Shown here piece by piece: positions 37,285-47,473 of a DNA stretch of 64,000 bases. The notes beneath the pieces were generated by a model. That model did no database searches and was not told where the DNA came from. It saw only the letters and a list, made by a program, of their open reading frames with translations. The position numbers were made by a program, and so were the translations under genes. Each line of letters starts with the position of its first letter. Within the stretch, counting starts at the first letter, position 1. Source of the stretch: Agroathelia rolfsii (lineage: Eukaryota; Basidiomycota; Agaricomycetes; Amylocorticiales; Amylocorticiaceae); contig JABRWF010000001.1 of the NCBI GenBank assembly GCA_018343915.1, positions 1,860,001-1,924,000 of the forward strand, given 5' to 3'.

Positions 37285-38105
37285 TTAAAAGACTAGGAGA
37301 GCGCCAGCCATAACGCCTAATACGGCAGCAACCAACGAAGCCTGCACGGTGTAGGGCACAACGACTAATGAAGATGACGACGATGATGATGACGTCGACG
37401 TTGATGACGACGTGGAGTTGGACCCGCTTGAGGTTGATGTGGCATTCGCGCAAGAAATATCAGATGGAATGGTAGCATTATCCGATAATGTCAAGTCTGC
37501 ACACTGGAAGGAAGCTTGTAAATATCAATTATATCTCGAATGATATAAATATGAGCGTACTTGATAGAGCTGGCCATCGGGTCCGGCAAACACAATCTCT
37601 ATGGAGATGTTCTGCCCGGACTGGAGACCGCCAGTAACGTTCGCCTGAGCCAGGTCTATGTGGACACAGAAATCGCCCTCAATGTCCTCCTCTTGGTATT
37701 GGAAGGCAAACTGGGGATTTCCATCATCCGTAAAGTTGTCGAAGTTATTTGGATTGTCAACAGTGGATACGAGTACGCCCACTATGCGGTAACCCATGAG
37801 CGTTTGATCATAAATATATAGAAAAAGATGATTTACATGTCCAGTCTGGGTGCTCCGATTTCAATGAAATGAAGCCTCCATTGAGAGGAAAAACTGTCCG
37901 ATTTCCTGCGTTGTCATACCCATCTGGAAATTATGGTCATGTTATGAGACAGGTTCCCAATCTGCGAAGTAGGACGAGTCTTACCGCAGAAAGTGAGCTC
38001 CGGTTCTTCTTGAAATGTTCCCCTAGGCGGTGGATACTGCAATTGAAAATGGGCATTGACAATTGCAATACTCGCAAAGAAGAAAACACAGAAGAGAGAA
38101 CGCAT
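37285..38105 (-). CDS. BIM1/X325-type LPMO-like copper protein, GPI-anchored
   Basis: The ATG at 38103-38105 gives an 18-residue signal peptide ([18 protein letters not shown]). Cleavage would leave an N-terminal His ([11 protein letters not shown]), the first ligand of a histidine brace. Splicing (introns about 37922-37986, 37782-37836 and 37502-37560) adds [18 protein letters not shown], then SEHPDWT with the second likely copper His. [35 protein letters not shown] and [13 protein letters not shown] come after. The tail is Ser/Thr-rich and ends in a hydrophobic GPI-type signal ([18 protein letters not shown]). Members of this family resemble lytic polysaccharide monooxygenases but are reported to act in copper uptake (Bim1 of Cryptococcus) rather than polysaccharide oxidation. 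Family membership is inferred from the His1, HPxW and YQCAD pattern. Confidence 0.87.
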
Positions 38106-40043
38106 TTCCAACGTTAAGCACCGGGAAGTCAAGGTTGAGATGGATGGGTGTCTGGAGAAACGCAACTCGCGCCCATGACGGGTTTTTAAGCCACCACGGA
38201 TTTCCTTTTCGGGACCGTGCGAAAAACTCGTTATATTGACCTGTGACGGAATCAATTGATTTACGACCCGCCTGAGAGATCACCGCATGATGAAACTTCG
38301 ACACTCTGCTATTCAGCGAGGGAGTAGCTATATTCAAAGGCAGTAATGACCCTGTTGTAATAGACCATATTATGTATTACTTTCAGCAATACTTGGTCCA
38401 ACTCAGCAAATCGAATGTAGCATTACTTCGCCATTTTTTATTTTGCGTCGTATCGGCCGTCGGTTGCGATAACAAGGACGGTAGCTCGCAGCAGCATATG
38501 CCCCTGCCTTGGCGGGGTGTCCCAACCCCGTGGAAACGTCCAAGCATGGTCACGTTGAGACGAAAGACAGGACAAATCAAAAGTGGCTGAAGAAACGTCG
38601 CACAGAAAATTCTACCGAGTTCCCGAGTCAGGACTGGTGATATCGGAGAGGAACGGCAGCCTGCTATGCCCGTTTAGGGAAGAAGCGTGGGAAACATGAA
38701 AGAAAAAAGTAAAAGATAAAGCAGCGACAGCAGAGGGTAGGCAGCATCCAGGCAAATATTGTAAAGGGCCTTAACCTTGACAATAGTAGTAAACGATGAT
38801 GAGGTGACCAAACGGGCCTGAGTCAGTTCGCTTCAGAGGTAAGAGGGGATGAGGATAGTGTGGGAGAATGAAGCGTCCTTAGCAAGAGACGAGAGTTAAT
38901 CAGGTTGATGGATGAATATTATATCTTGAGGGGGTAGGCTAGATATTGACGAGTCAAGGTGGACCTGTTAGCTGCATCAGACAATGAGTGTATATGTTGA
39001 TGTATTCTTGACACAGTAATCATCATATTTAAAATGATAGTTCCTAAAAAATCAAGCCAGTGGACAAAATAAAACCTGTGAGACAAAAAGACTTATGAAT
39101 GAATAGCCGATTCCCTGGCATTGCTCGAGACTTACTATAATAGTAAAAGTAACCACTGGCAAAATAAAATAAAATCCTATTCTTTTAAAGTGGATGTTGC
39201 CAGGGAGGGAAAGGTTGTATAGGTGTGGTGAGGGGTTGAGGACGTTGAAGGAGGAATGAGAGATGATGGGAGTCGAGGTGGAAGGAGGTTTTAGCCAGGT
39301 CTCACATGTCTAGGCCAGCTTGTAGCGGCAAAATAGCTGGCACGAGTTGTTTTTGCGGGCCGCCTTTCTGCGATTGGCCAGAATTTATCCGACTTCCGAA
39401 ACATGTCAATGAGGTCATAGCGATTCGATTGCCACCGCCACCGCCTCAGCCACATGCAAGTCCCGCAAAGCGAACCAGGAGCTCAGTTGCTCATGATATC
39501 CATCAGGTCAACACGCATGATCGTCCACGCTGAAAGACTCTGTCTTCTAGAATAACTATACTGTCTGGTTCTTTACGTGAACACCTGAGAAAGGGAATAT
39601 ATATTCTCTAGGATTGATTACGGCCATTAAATTCCACAACATTGATGCGTCCGCATTCCAGAGGGATAGATATTGCATGCAGCCTTGCAGTGCTTAATAT
39701 TTTATCACGTCGGCGGCCTCATCACCCCATAATAAATCCTTAGCCGCAGGATTGTGTCATAGTATGACCCATGGATGCATCTTAGGAACTGATTTCACGG
39801 TCACCTGCTCGCCGACGGTCGTCATCACCGTGCTAATTATTCTAAGTATGGCTTTTGCGCCGGCTTCGAACAATCAATTTCGTATTCCATGCGCTCTGCC
39901 GTTCCGATTTTGACTCTAAGAACATTTCGGAATGTACATAAGCGCCTTGCTATAAAACCTGGGTTGAAGGGGGCATTTGGATTGCACGCTCCACCGAGTC
40001 CATTCTTCCCCCACTCCTCCTCCTCTAAACTACCGCAAAAAAG
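38106..40043. other. 1.9-kb gene-poor region between the copper protein and thaumatin-like genes
   Basis: It holds two divergent promoters, and nothing else I can support. Short frames (for example near 39306-39533) have no domain or coding bias. AT-rich stretches around 38990-39180 and a minus-strand TTAAAAA element near 38186 are the only signals. Confidence 0.55.
39951..39957 (+). promoter_or_regulatory. TATA box of the thaumatin-like gene
   Basis: CTATAAAACC lies 93 bp before the ATG at 40044 and a C-rich leader follows it. This is a strong match to consensus. Confidence 0.6.
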
Positions 40044-40714
40044 ATGTTTGCTGCTCGTCTCGCAGTTTTCCTCTCTGCTTTGGCAGTAACCGCCTCTGCT
40101 ACGTTAGTATTCCCATGACACTCTTCATGCCTTATTATCGTCTGAACGTAACCCGTAGAACTGTCACAATCACCAACAACTGTGCGAATGCTGTTGACCC
40201 CGGAATCTATCCTGCCGCCGACGGAGGCGTTGGTGGTTTCGCACTCGCAGCTGGGGCTTCTCAAAGCATCACCCTAGACTCTGGCTACAGCGGCCGTATC
40301 TGGGGGCGTACTGGTTGTGATGCCAATGGCAAGTGCTCGACGGGAAGTTGCACTGGGGGTATCAACTGTTCGGCGCCCGCGGCTGCAGGCCCCACCTTGG
40401 CTCAGTTTACCATTGACGGGTAAGAATAATCCTAGATAGCGTGAAATTTCCCCATTACTCATTAGAGTATAGATATGCTAGCCTCGATTTCTTCAACCCA
40501 ACCGTAGGCGACGGCTTCAACGTTGCTGTAACAATCACCCCTGGCACTGGCTGTAAGTCTTCTGCTCCCGGCCCTCTTGTTTCTATGTACTTATACACTT
40601 TCACCAGGTTCCACTTCAGCTGTCTCCTGCACGAGCTCGAGTGGTGCGGGCAACGATTGCGGCGGCACTTCTACCTGCCCCACTGGCACCAGCTACACTG
40701 TATCATTCTGCTAA
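40044..40714 (+). CDS. Small thaumatin-like secreted protein
   Basis: The ATG at 40044 gives a signal peptide (MFAARLAVFLSALAVTASA). Four exons then encode TVTITNNCANAVDPGIYP, SGRIWGRTGCDANGKCSTGS, CTGGINCSAPAAAGPTLAQF, YASLDFFNPTVGDGFNVAV and a Cys-rich end SSGAGNDCGGTSTCPTGTS to VSFC. All introns (about 40103-40159, 40421-40473 and 40553-40608) keep frame and each splits a codon. The length of about 165 aa is shorter than plant thaumatins (around 200-220), and the thaumatin REDDD cleft is only partly visible. Thaumatin-like proteins of mushrooms have been linked to beta-glucan hydrolysis in cell walls and to defence. A role in the wall is inferred. Confidence 0.9.
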
Positions 40715-40875
40715 ACGATTTCATCATCATGGACTTGTGAAATTTACTTGTATTCATCGTCTTGGACATTTTTTGAAAACGAGTTAGGCTATACGGACAA
40801 TCATGATGTATACGTACATGTATAAATGATGCCTTCCCTCGTAAATGTAGCAAAACAAATAAACACACATGTTCT

Positions 40876-42143
40876 TCAATCTTTCTTTGATCTGAGACGT
40901 AAACCTGGAAGCTGGAACATCTGTGCAAAAGGAGTCAGATGATCAACCGAGTTTTAACAGCACTGTGTTAACATACCTCGAAGATGGCCTCCGAGGGAAC
41001 ACCCCATCCTCTGACACCTTCCACTCTATTATCCATCCTGCTACCAAGCATTATCCCCACCACTGCCCCCGTCTGTTCATCTATGATGGGCCCACCGCTC
41101 GAGCCTGCCGTGGGCGGTGGCTTGAACAACATATGTGAGAGCGCATCGTATGTTCCAGGCTATATACTCGAGAATCAATCACTGTTGTGTGTATATGCAA
41201 GTATAATCTTCTTACTTTGGCCTCTCGGCCTGCAAAGTCCCGATATCCGAGCACAGCGCCTTTTACCCACTTACTCCACATCCCGCCTATCCAAGGCGTC
41301 CAGCCAGACTCCTCTGGCTTAGTTGGAGAGACAAAATGTGCACGTATCACTGTGTCAGGTTGTGCGGGGTATGGAGAAACGGGCAGGGTTTTTGCCCCTT
41401 GATCAAGTTTTGCTGAGAGGATGAGGATGTCGGAGCGGGGTAAAGATGATAGCACGGACGATACGGCATGAATGCTATGATGCTCTTCGAGTTCCTTACT
41501 GGTAATCGAGGGTGATATGACATATGATCCCGATTTCGAGGCCCGGGGGAGGATGGGAGAGCGTCTAATCTTTCTGAGAATACTCGTCAATAAAATAAAA
41601 GGTGTCGTCCAGCCGATAAGAGGACCAACTTGCCTCTTCAAAGGTGTGGGCGCATGTTACTACAGCAAATTCCCCAGTCGGAGAAACTGGGATATTTAGC
41701 GCAAATCCAGATGACAGTGCCACTTTATGATCATTTCCACCGTTTATACAGTGCGCAATTGCAAGTACTGTATCTTCCCTTTGCTGATCTGTGTCTTGTG
41801 GTCCAAAGCGGAGTTTGCGATCACTGGGAGGTATAGGTTCGTATGGGAGAGGGATGTCAAGGACATGGCCTGAGAATTGGTTGTATTGATCATTCAAGTC
41901 ATTTAATGATGTCTGGACAGTCGATTGAGATAGCTTAGAGAGTAACTCGTTGTCAAATGCGGGCGGGACATGAACCGCTGGATGAATGCTCTTTGGTATA
42001 GTGGGAGTAGTGGCGGAAAGGCTTTGAGTAGGGTTTTTGACTACTCTATCGCTCACTGTGGCATATTGCGATGACAGAATAAGCCGATTGAGCCGAGTTG
42101 AGATAGCTAAATGGCGACCAAGATTGGCCAGCCGGGTTGTCAT
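40876..42143 (-). CDS. Trypsin-fold serine protease, probably mitochondrial
   Basis: I start at ATG 42141-42143 (MTTRLANLGRHLAISTRLNR). It begins an Arg-rich presequence without acidic residues, which suggests mitochondrial import. The catalytic triad is visible: VVTCAHTFEE (His), PRSDILILSAKL (Asp) and TAGSSGGPIIDE (Ser). A GC-AG intron (donor GCAAGT directly after HTFEE, acceptor CAGAAAG) is needed to join FEE to IRRSPILPRASKSG. A second intron joins GREAK to PGTYDALSHMLFK, and a third joins EAIFE to MFQLPGLRLRSKKD. Similar single-copy proteases occur in fungi with no assigned substrate; they resemble HtrA-like catalytic domains but no PDZ is seen. The activity is inferred from the triad only. 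Confidence 0.82.
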
Positions 42144-42384
42144 GTTGAGTGTATCCAAACCAGCACATGCCGAAGTCACGGTCCCACTGGCGAGGCGCGG
42201 GACCAGATCAACTTGAAAATGATGTCATCCTAATCAGGTTACTTGTACTCTTGCATCTATCCCGTGATACATACAATTGGCACATGATTGGGCACAATGA
42301 ATTCAAATGTATGGATTACGGAAGGAGACCATCCCATGAAGCAATAATAATAACTATAAAATCATCTTCAAAGCCATCCAACAC

Positions 42385-43247
42385 TTAGGCAACTTTCTTT
42401 CCTTTCGCAAGGAAAATCTCCATAGGCTGGCCTTGCCAACTCGTATTCACCGCACTCTTGTAGTCAATGTCCGTTAGACCGGCGGAGGAAAACGTATCCT
42501 TGATCTCCTGTTCGGTGAAGCCATGCGTATGAGGAACCATATGAGCATATTTCTCGGGAACCTTCTGCGTTGTATATTCATCTTTGCGCATGATGTCTGC
42601 GATAATTAGATAACCTCCTGGCTTGAGGAAAAAGGCCAAAGTACGAGTTGTGTCTTGAATAGAGGCGAAATGATGGTAAGCCATCGTACACTGGGACAGA
42701 TACGAGAATTCAGGTAACCATCTGTACATAGATAATCTAATAGACGCACAATCACGACATCGAATTTCGCATTGTCCAATTCTCCTTCAACACCCTTGAG
42801 TTCAGTGGCAATAGCTTTCATTTCATCCGGTGCAATCCCCTGATTGGAAACGCGCAGATTATATTGCTCTACGGAACCTGGACTGATATCAACACCAACG
42901 ATCGACTTGGTCTCTGATGCAATTGCCTGCGACATCATGCCTAGTGTTGATCAGGGTAAGTTCCTGGTCCCCTAAATGTGATATCCTATTGACGTACCTA
43001 CGCCGCAAGCATAGTCCAAAACCGTCGTCGAATTTTCATCAAAAGGATACTCTGCAAGGATAGCAGCTGATATTCGAGAGGTCATTTCTACCATTGCAGC
43101 GGGAGGATTAAGTGCTAGATTCTGAGCCTCTTTATCGAAGTGATCCTTGTTGAAAGCCGCATAGTCATGTCCGGGTTGAACATGAGTATGGCTTGGGGTG
43201 TTTGTGTGATCGTGGTGGTCGTGGTGGTCGTGGGTAGGAAGAGACAT
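42385..43247 (-). CDS. Class I SAM-dependent methyltransferase with a His-rich N-terminus
   Basis: The ATG at 43247 gives a head with repeated His-Asp-His pairs (HDHHDHHDH, then THTH). The methyltransferase fold follows: TVLDYACGVG with motif I, SIVGVDISPGSVEQYN, KFDVVI with intron, and CTMAYHHFASI. FFLKPGGYLIIADIMRKDEY and the end YKSAVNTSWQGQPMEIFLAK complete it. Two introns (about 42720-42750 and 42940-43000) keep frame. This type belongs to the Methyltransf_25/11 superfamily, often acting on small molecules. The His-rich head could bind metal, but no substrate can be named. It is tandem with the protease gene. Confidence 0.85.
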
Positions 43248-43285
43248 TGTATGATGCTTTGATTTTGAATTTCAAAAGCGATCGA

Positions 43286-43294
43286 CTTTTATAT
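43286..43294 (-). promoter_or_regulatory. TATA box of the methyltransferase gene
   Basis: The minus strand reads ATATAAAAG at this place, about 40 bp before the methyltransferase start codon. That is unusually close, so the leader must be very short or transcription starts near the ATG. Confidence 0.5.
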
Positions 43295-44875
43295 CTATGC
43301 TGGCGTAGGCTCTAACCAATGCTATCAAGACACATCCCGGAAGTTGCCGGGCACAGCTTTCTGGGGTTACTCAATAATCATTACATACTAGTAGGTATTG
43401 TATTCTCCGTGGTGGATTCATGACTGGAAGGGTCCTCGCTCCGTCTCAGCAGTACAAGAAGCTTCGGAGAATTCATACCAGTCATCCGAGTCTTTGTAAG
43501 CCCACACCATGATTCAATAAGACGAAGCAAGGTACACTAGATAAGCGATTTCTCTGAGAATTCGCTCGCATAGAGCAGTGTGGATCGAGTCATACAGTGT
43601 TTTGTTGATCAAGAAACTTGAATCTCTAGGCCGCGTCTAAGTCGTTTAAAACTGTGGTTGATGATTCGTCAGTCGCCATGGGGATAGACTCTCGTAGCAA
43701 ACTCAGGCTAGCGTCTCTACTATGCCTTGACGACATCGAGTTCTGAGTTTCCTCACATGCAAATGCTAGCATGTGTCGCCACTTCGACAGGTTAGGCCTT
43801 TTGGACTATCATCCTGTTAAGTAATTGATCGTTAGATGTTTTGATCTTCAACAATCAGTGCGCCATGTTCTCGATGAAAGCCGACTCTGCGTTACCATGC
43901 CAGTAAACAGCCAGATATTTTGAAATAGATTGCCTCGTCTATGATCATGGCCGTATAAAACAGCACTTTGATCTACAACAAAATATTCATATTTTCTGTC
44001 TATGCTATGCTAGTTAGCTCTTGGATGCTGGAACTTTATGCTACTTAAAATAGATGGCCTCCATATAGGTGCATTGAATTTCCCCTGCTTAAATATACTC
44101 CTACATGCATTTCTTAATGCCCGGACAACTTAGCATCGGACGCCATCATCTGCCGAGACACTTAAATTCTGATCTAGTATCTGAAAGCGCTTTCCATGAA
44201 ACACATGAGTAATAAATTCTACTGTTTATACAGCGACGCAGACCATGTCAACTGAGATTTGACTTAACGGCTTGAGGACGACTTCTGTCAGTAAAGACGA
44301 TGGACTTTGAGGAGGCTCTGGCTTGGACTGCGCAGCATTTGGAGAAGCTAGCCGTAGTCATACTAGGAGGAACCTAGGCACTGGGATGCGATACTAAGAC
44401 GATACTCTTTTCTCACATAGTAATTAAGAAAATCAGACAATTTATCTCAATAATGATTCATGCTTGATGTACCCGCCATATACCTGTGGCGCTTGAGAAT
44501 GGCGTTCAAGGAGTAGCGCGGACTATCTTTTTTTTTTTTTTTTTTTTTCCCTTTCTAGTGGGCCCTTTATTCCCTTGAGAACCCTTTGAAGCATACAGCG
44601 GTAGAGTAAACAAATCACCATGCGTTGTTAATATATTCGATGCTAAAGTGCCGTAGATGTGAGCTAAAATGTTAGCCTTTTTCTTCTGTTTTGAATGAAA
44701 CGACCAATCCTCTGCCAAACAGATAACTGTATGCTGAAATGAGCATGTAAGCTATCAGAACTCTTCCTCTCTCTACATTACACGTGGTGATTAAAGACAA
44801 AGTGCGCGCATAGCGGTTTTCAATAGCAACCTAAGCGAAGAGGGATGAAGATGCGTATCAAGATTTATCAAACGG
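43295..44875. other. 1.6-kb AT-rich intergenic region without a gene
   Basis: No open frame with coding character appears on either strand. A 21-nt T run is at 44528-44548 and the rest is AT-rich with scattered stops. It may be decayed, but I see no terminal repeats or transposase remnants. Confidence 0.5.
44528..44548 (+). repeat. 21-nt T homopolymer
   Basis: An uninterrupted T run lies about 330 bp beyond the 3' end of the minus-strand F-box gene. A poly-A-derived insertion cannot be shown because no flanking target duplication is evident. Confidence 0.9.
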
Positions 44876-46687
44876 CTAGATGCAATTTCGACAGATGAGA
44901 CGGGACGTACCAGTGAAGTGCAACGTTGAGGTTAAGGATTCGTAGCTGTATTCAACGTCTGATATATCGTCTCTCAGCGAGCGGAGTGTCTCGTCATCTA
45001 TGCGGCCGCATCCAGAGATATGCAAGCTTCCGATGCTCGACGGAGTGGATTGCTGGACCGGAGACGAGGATGCTACATCTGCCACTGCAATACGCGTCCG
45101 GGCCACCTGAGCAAGGAGGCGGAGAGGTGATTTTGGGTCTTCGGGTTCGGGCCAATGGCAATCATAAATATTTAATGCTCGAAGTCGGGGTGCGATATGG
45201 AGATTTGCTACCATATCGTTGGGATTGATAGAACCCTGTAGTAGCTCTTCGAATAGAGAGGATGATCCGTCAGCATCGGCGTTTGCAAGATTCAGCTCCA
45301 CACAGCTTGTAGTATGTACAAGGTACGGAATCATGCGAGATGCGAATATTCCATCTACCGTTAACCGCTCGACTTTGGGAAGTTGGTCAAAGTCAGCATA
45401 GTCAGGAGAAGCATATGGATTCCCGACGCGAAGGTCTGTTAGATTGCGAGATGCTTGATGTTCCAGAATGAAACCCGAGACTGTATATGGGATTCTGTCA
45501 AAACTGAGCGATGTCAATTCATCCAGCACGGGAACCTCGTTAAGCTCCATATCATCGACACTGCAGTCAAGATCTCTGAGCCCCAGACGTTTGAGGCGGG
45601 GTAGTATAGAGAGGAGAGACATGATAGCGTGCAAATCCATGTTCGGTATTTCTTCGTCGTGTGCAATGTCGGTGTTTATAAAAACATCCGCTAGCGCTTT
45701 ACAATTATCAAACAGACTAAAACCTAGAGGGCAGGAAAGACAAGTACTGCGAAAGTTACCACCGTCTATCACAAGGCGTTGTAGATTTGGAAACGACAAA
45801 GTCAAGGATGGCTGTGGTGGTTCGATTTCGATATCACCTCGATCGTGGTGCGCCCATAGTCTTAGCTCTTCAAGATGGTGTGACAACCCACCAAAGTCGT
45901 GGCCGAGCAGAGGAAGCTGGTGTGCCCAGGGGACTTCTATACGCAAGACGCGGCACCGGTGGAAATGTGGTAAGATCATACGCATGACCTCGCGTATATG
46001 CGAGTTTTCTTCCTGTAGTAGGTCGACACTAGCCTGAGAATCACTATCACTGAATGGAGATCTTTGTGATAATGTTGAGCCTTCTCTATTCGACGATTGA
46101 TGGGCGCTAGCGTTGTCTTCATCCACTGGTTCTTCGTTCATAATAATACCAACGTCAGTCATGGGATCATCAAAACCTTCGTGGTCGTAGTGAGCAGATG
46201 AAGGTGGTTCCTGTTCATTTCGTGTAGTCTCCCAGAATCCCTCGCGTTTGGTAACGGTGATTTCCAGGACACTAGACGCAGATGAATTTAAATATCGCTC
46301 TACCTCCCTCAACGGTGTTTCCCGATATCCCACATCGACCAAGATACAACTCCATAAAACGGGGGTCGAGACGCATATCTCGTACCATGAGCGGCATACA
46401 GCACGGAGAGTGTACGGCACCGTACATGCCTTCGTGAGGCCACGGTGGATCGGTATCCACTGATTAAGGTGGTGCGGCAGGTTTTTGTCTTGTTTCGACG
46501 ATTCGAACGATAACATGAAAATCATGGTACGTATTTCTGCTGGTAATCGATTGATATAGTCCCTCTGGGAGGTGGATGGTGTCTTTCCAAATGGTCGCAT
46601 CGTGCTCGAGCGGGACAAGGTGCTGTCATCCTTGAGGGAGTCAATCAACGCGGTCGGGATCCTCGACAATCCAACTTGTGCATACAT
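44876..46687 (-). CDS. F-box-like/LRR-type protein
   Basis: I take the ATG at 46685-46687 (MYAQVGLSRIPTALIDSLKD) because the open frame further upstream has only TTG. The F-box-like segment INRLPAEIRTMIFMLSFESS (about residues 47-66) is followed by the usual VCRSWYEICVSTPVLWSCI continuation. Leucine-rich repeats with LKRLGLRDLDCSVDDMELN, ELTSLSFDRIPYTVSG, VERLTVDGIF and LRALNIYDCHWPE follow. The full ORF of 603 aa has no introns, unlike its neighbours. The family is greatly expanded in mushrooms and probably provides substrate receptors of SCF ubiquitin ligases. Its partner and target are unknown. Confidence 0.85.
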   Translation of the reverse strand: MYAQVGLSRIPTALIDSLKDDSTLSRSSTMRPFGKTPSTSQRDYINRLPAEIRTMIFMLSFESSKQDKNLPHHLNQWIPIHRGLTKACTVPYTLRAVCRSWYEICVSTPVLWSCILVDVGYRETPLREVERYLNSSASSVLEITVTKREGFWETTRNEQEPPSSAHYDHEGFDDPMTDVGIIMNEEPVDEDNASAHQSSNREGSTLSQRSPFSDSDSQASVDLLQEENSHIREVMRMILPHFHRCRVLRIEVPWAHQLPLLGHDFGGLSHHLEELRLWAHHDRGDIEIEPPQPSLTLSFPNLQRLVIDGGNFRSTCLSCPLGFSLFDNCKALADVFINTDIAHDEEIPNMDLHAIMSLLSILPRLKRLGLRDLDCSVDDMELNEVPVLDELTSLSFDRIPYTVSGFILEHQASRNLTDLRVGNPYASPDYADFDQLPKVERLTVDGIFASRMIPYLVHTTSCVELNLANADADGSSSLFEELLQGSINPNDMVANLHIAPRLRALNIYDCHWPEPEDPKSPLRLLAQVARTRIAVADVASSSPVQQSTPSSIGSLHISGCGRIDDETLRSLRDDISDVEYSYESLTSTLHFTGTSRLICRNCI

Positions 46688-47473
46688 TACCAATCATTTT
46701 TCTTTTTCCTCCTTCCAGGAGAAACGATTTTAACGGGTGGGGGGGTTGGGGCGAAGGGTAAATGGGTTTCGCCCTAGTGGTGATGGAAGAGGCGCTCAAA
46801 GTGATTAAAAGACCCCGCCACAATGGAGCGCCAGTATTCCCCTTTGTCACCCTTATAACACCCTAATGGTAAAAAAATCAATACAATCACTCACAGGATC
46901 ATGCATTCATCATGAGCAAAGACAAATAGCTGTGCTGGGGACTCGTTTACTTGTTGCCTTTCCTGGCCACAATGATGATTATCCCCGGTGGTGCGGCGTT
47001 GCCTTGGGCCACGATAAGTTTAAGTTTGTTGGTGATCAAAAAGTACATTGCAACAAACATCCAAAGGGAAAACGTATTGGCCCCCGCCGGCGGTGGGGAT
47101 AGATTTCCAGTGGCTGTGAGCGTCAAGTGTGTACGAGCTCATGTGCGCCTTCAGCGAAAAAAGGCACCTGTAGCAGCGCGCTGCAGCGGTGTTCTACCAT
47201 AACACAAGGCTCCCTCTATCAGCAAAAGATGTGCACAGCTGATAGAAATTCGGTGTTACGTCTAAGGACAATAAAACGGAAGTAAACAACAAAAGAGGGA
47301 CACATATAGCACAAGCTCAAGTGCTTTATAATCCATTTTTGAATTTAATGATAAATAAGCGCCGACATGATAACCACACGAGGTGCACACTTCTGTGTAC
47401 CTCTCTTGTTGACCGTGAGAAATTATATGCTGTATTTCTATCCAAACAAATCGTTTTTTACTGGGATGCTAAA
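46688..47473. other. Intergenic, no gene supported
   Basis: 786 bp between the F-box gene start and the 3' end of the aminotransferase gene. Short plus-strand frames (46866-47202) lack domains. A T/C-rich block lies right next to the F-box start on its transcribed strand. Confidence 0.5.

Noticed and set aside
39306..39533. Small plus-strand ORF with a polyproline stretch
   Set aside because: 75 codons, no signal or domain, and no splice continuation; it reads as chance.
43295..44875. Decayed transposon in the AT-rich gap with a T run
   Set aside because: No terminal repeats, target duplications or transposase/reverse transcriptase remnants could be seen on either strand.
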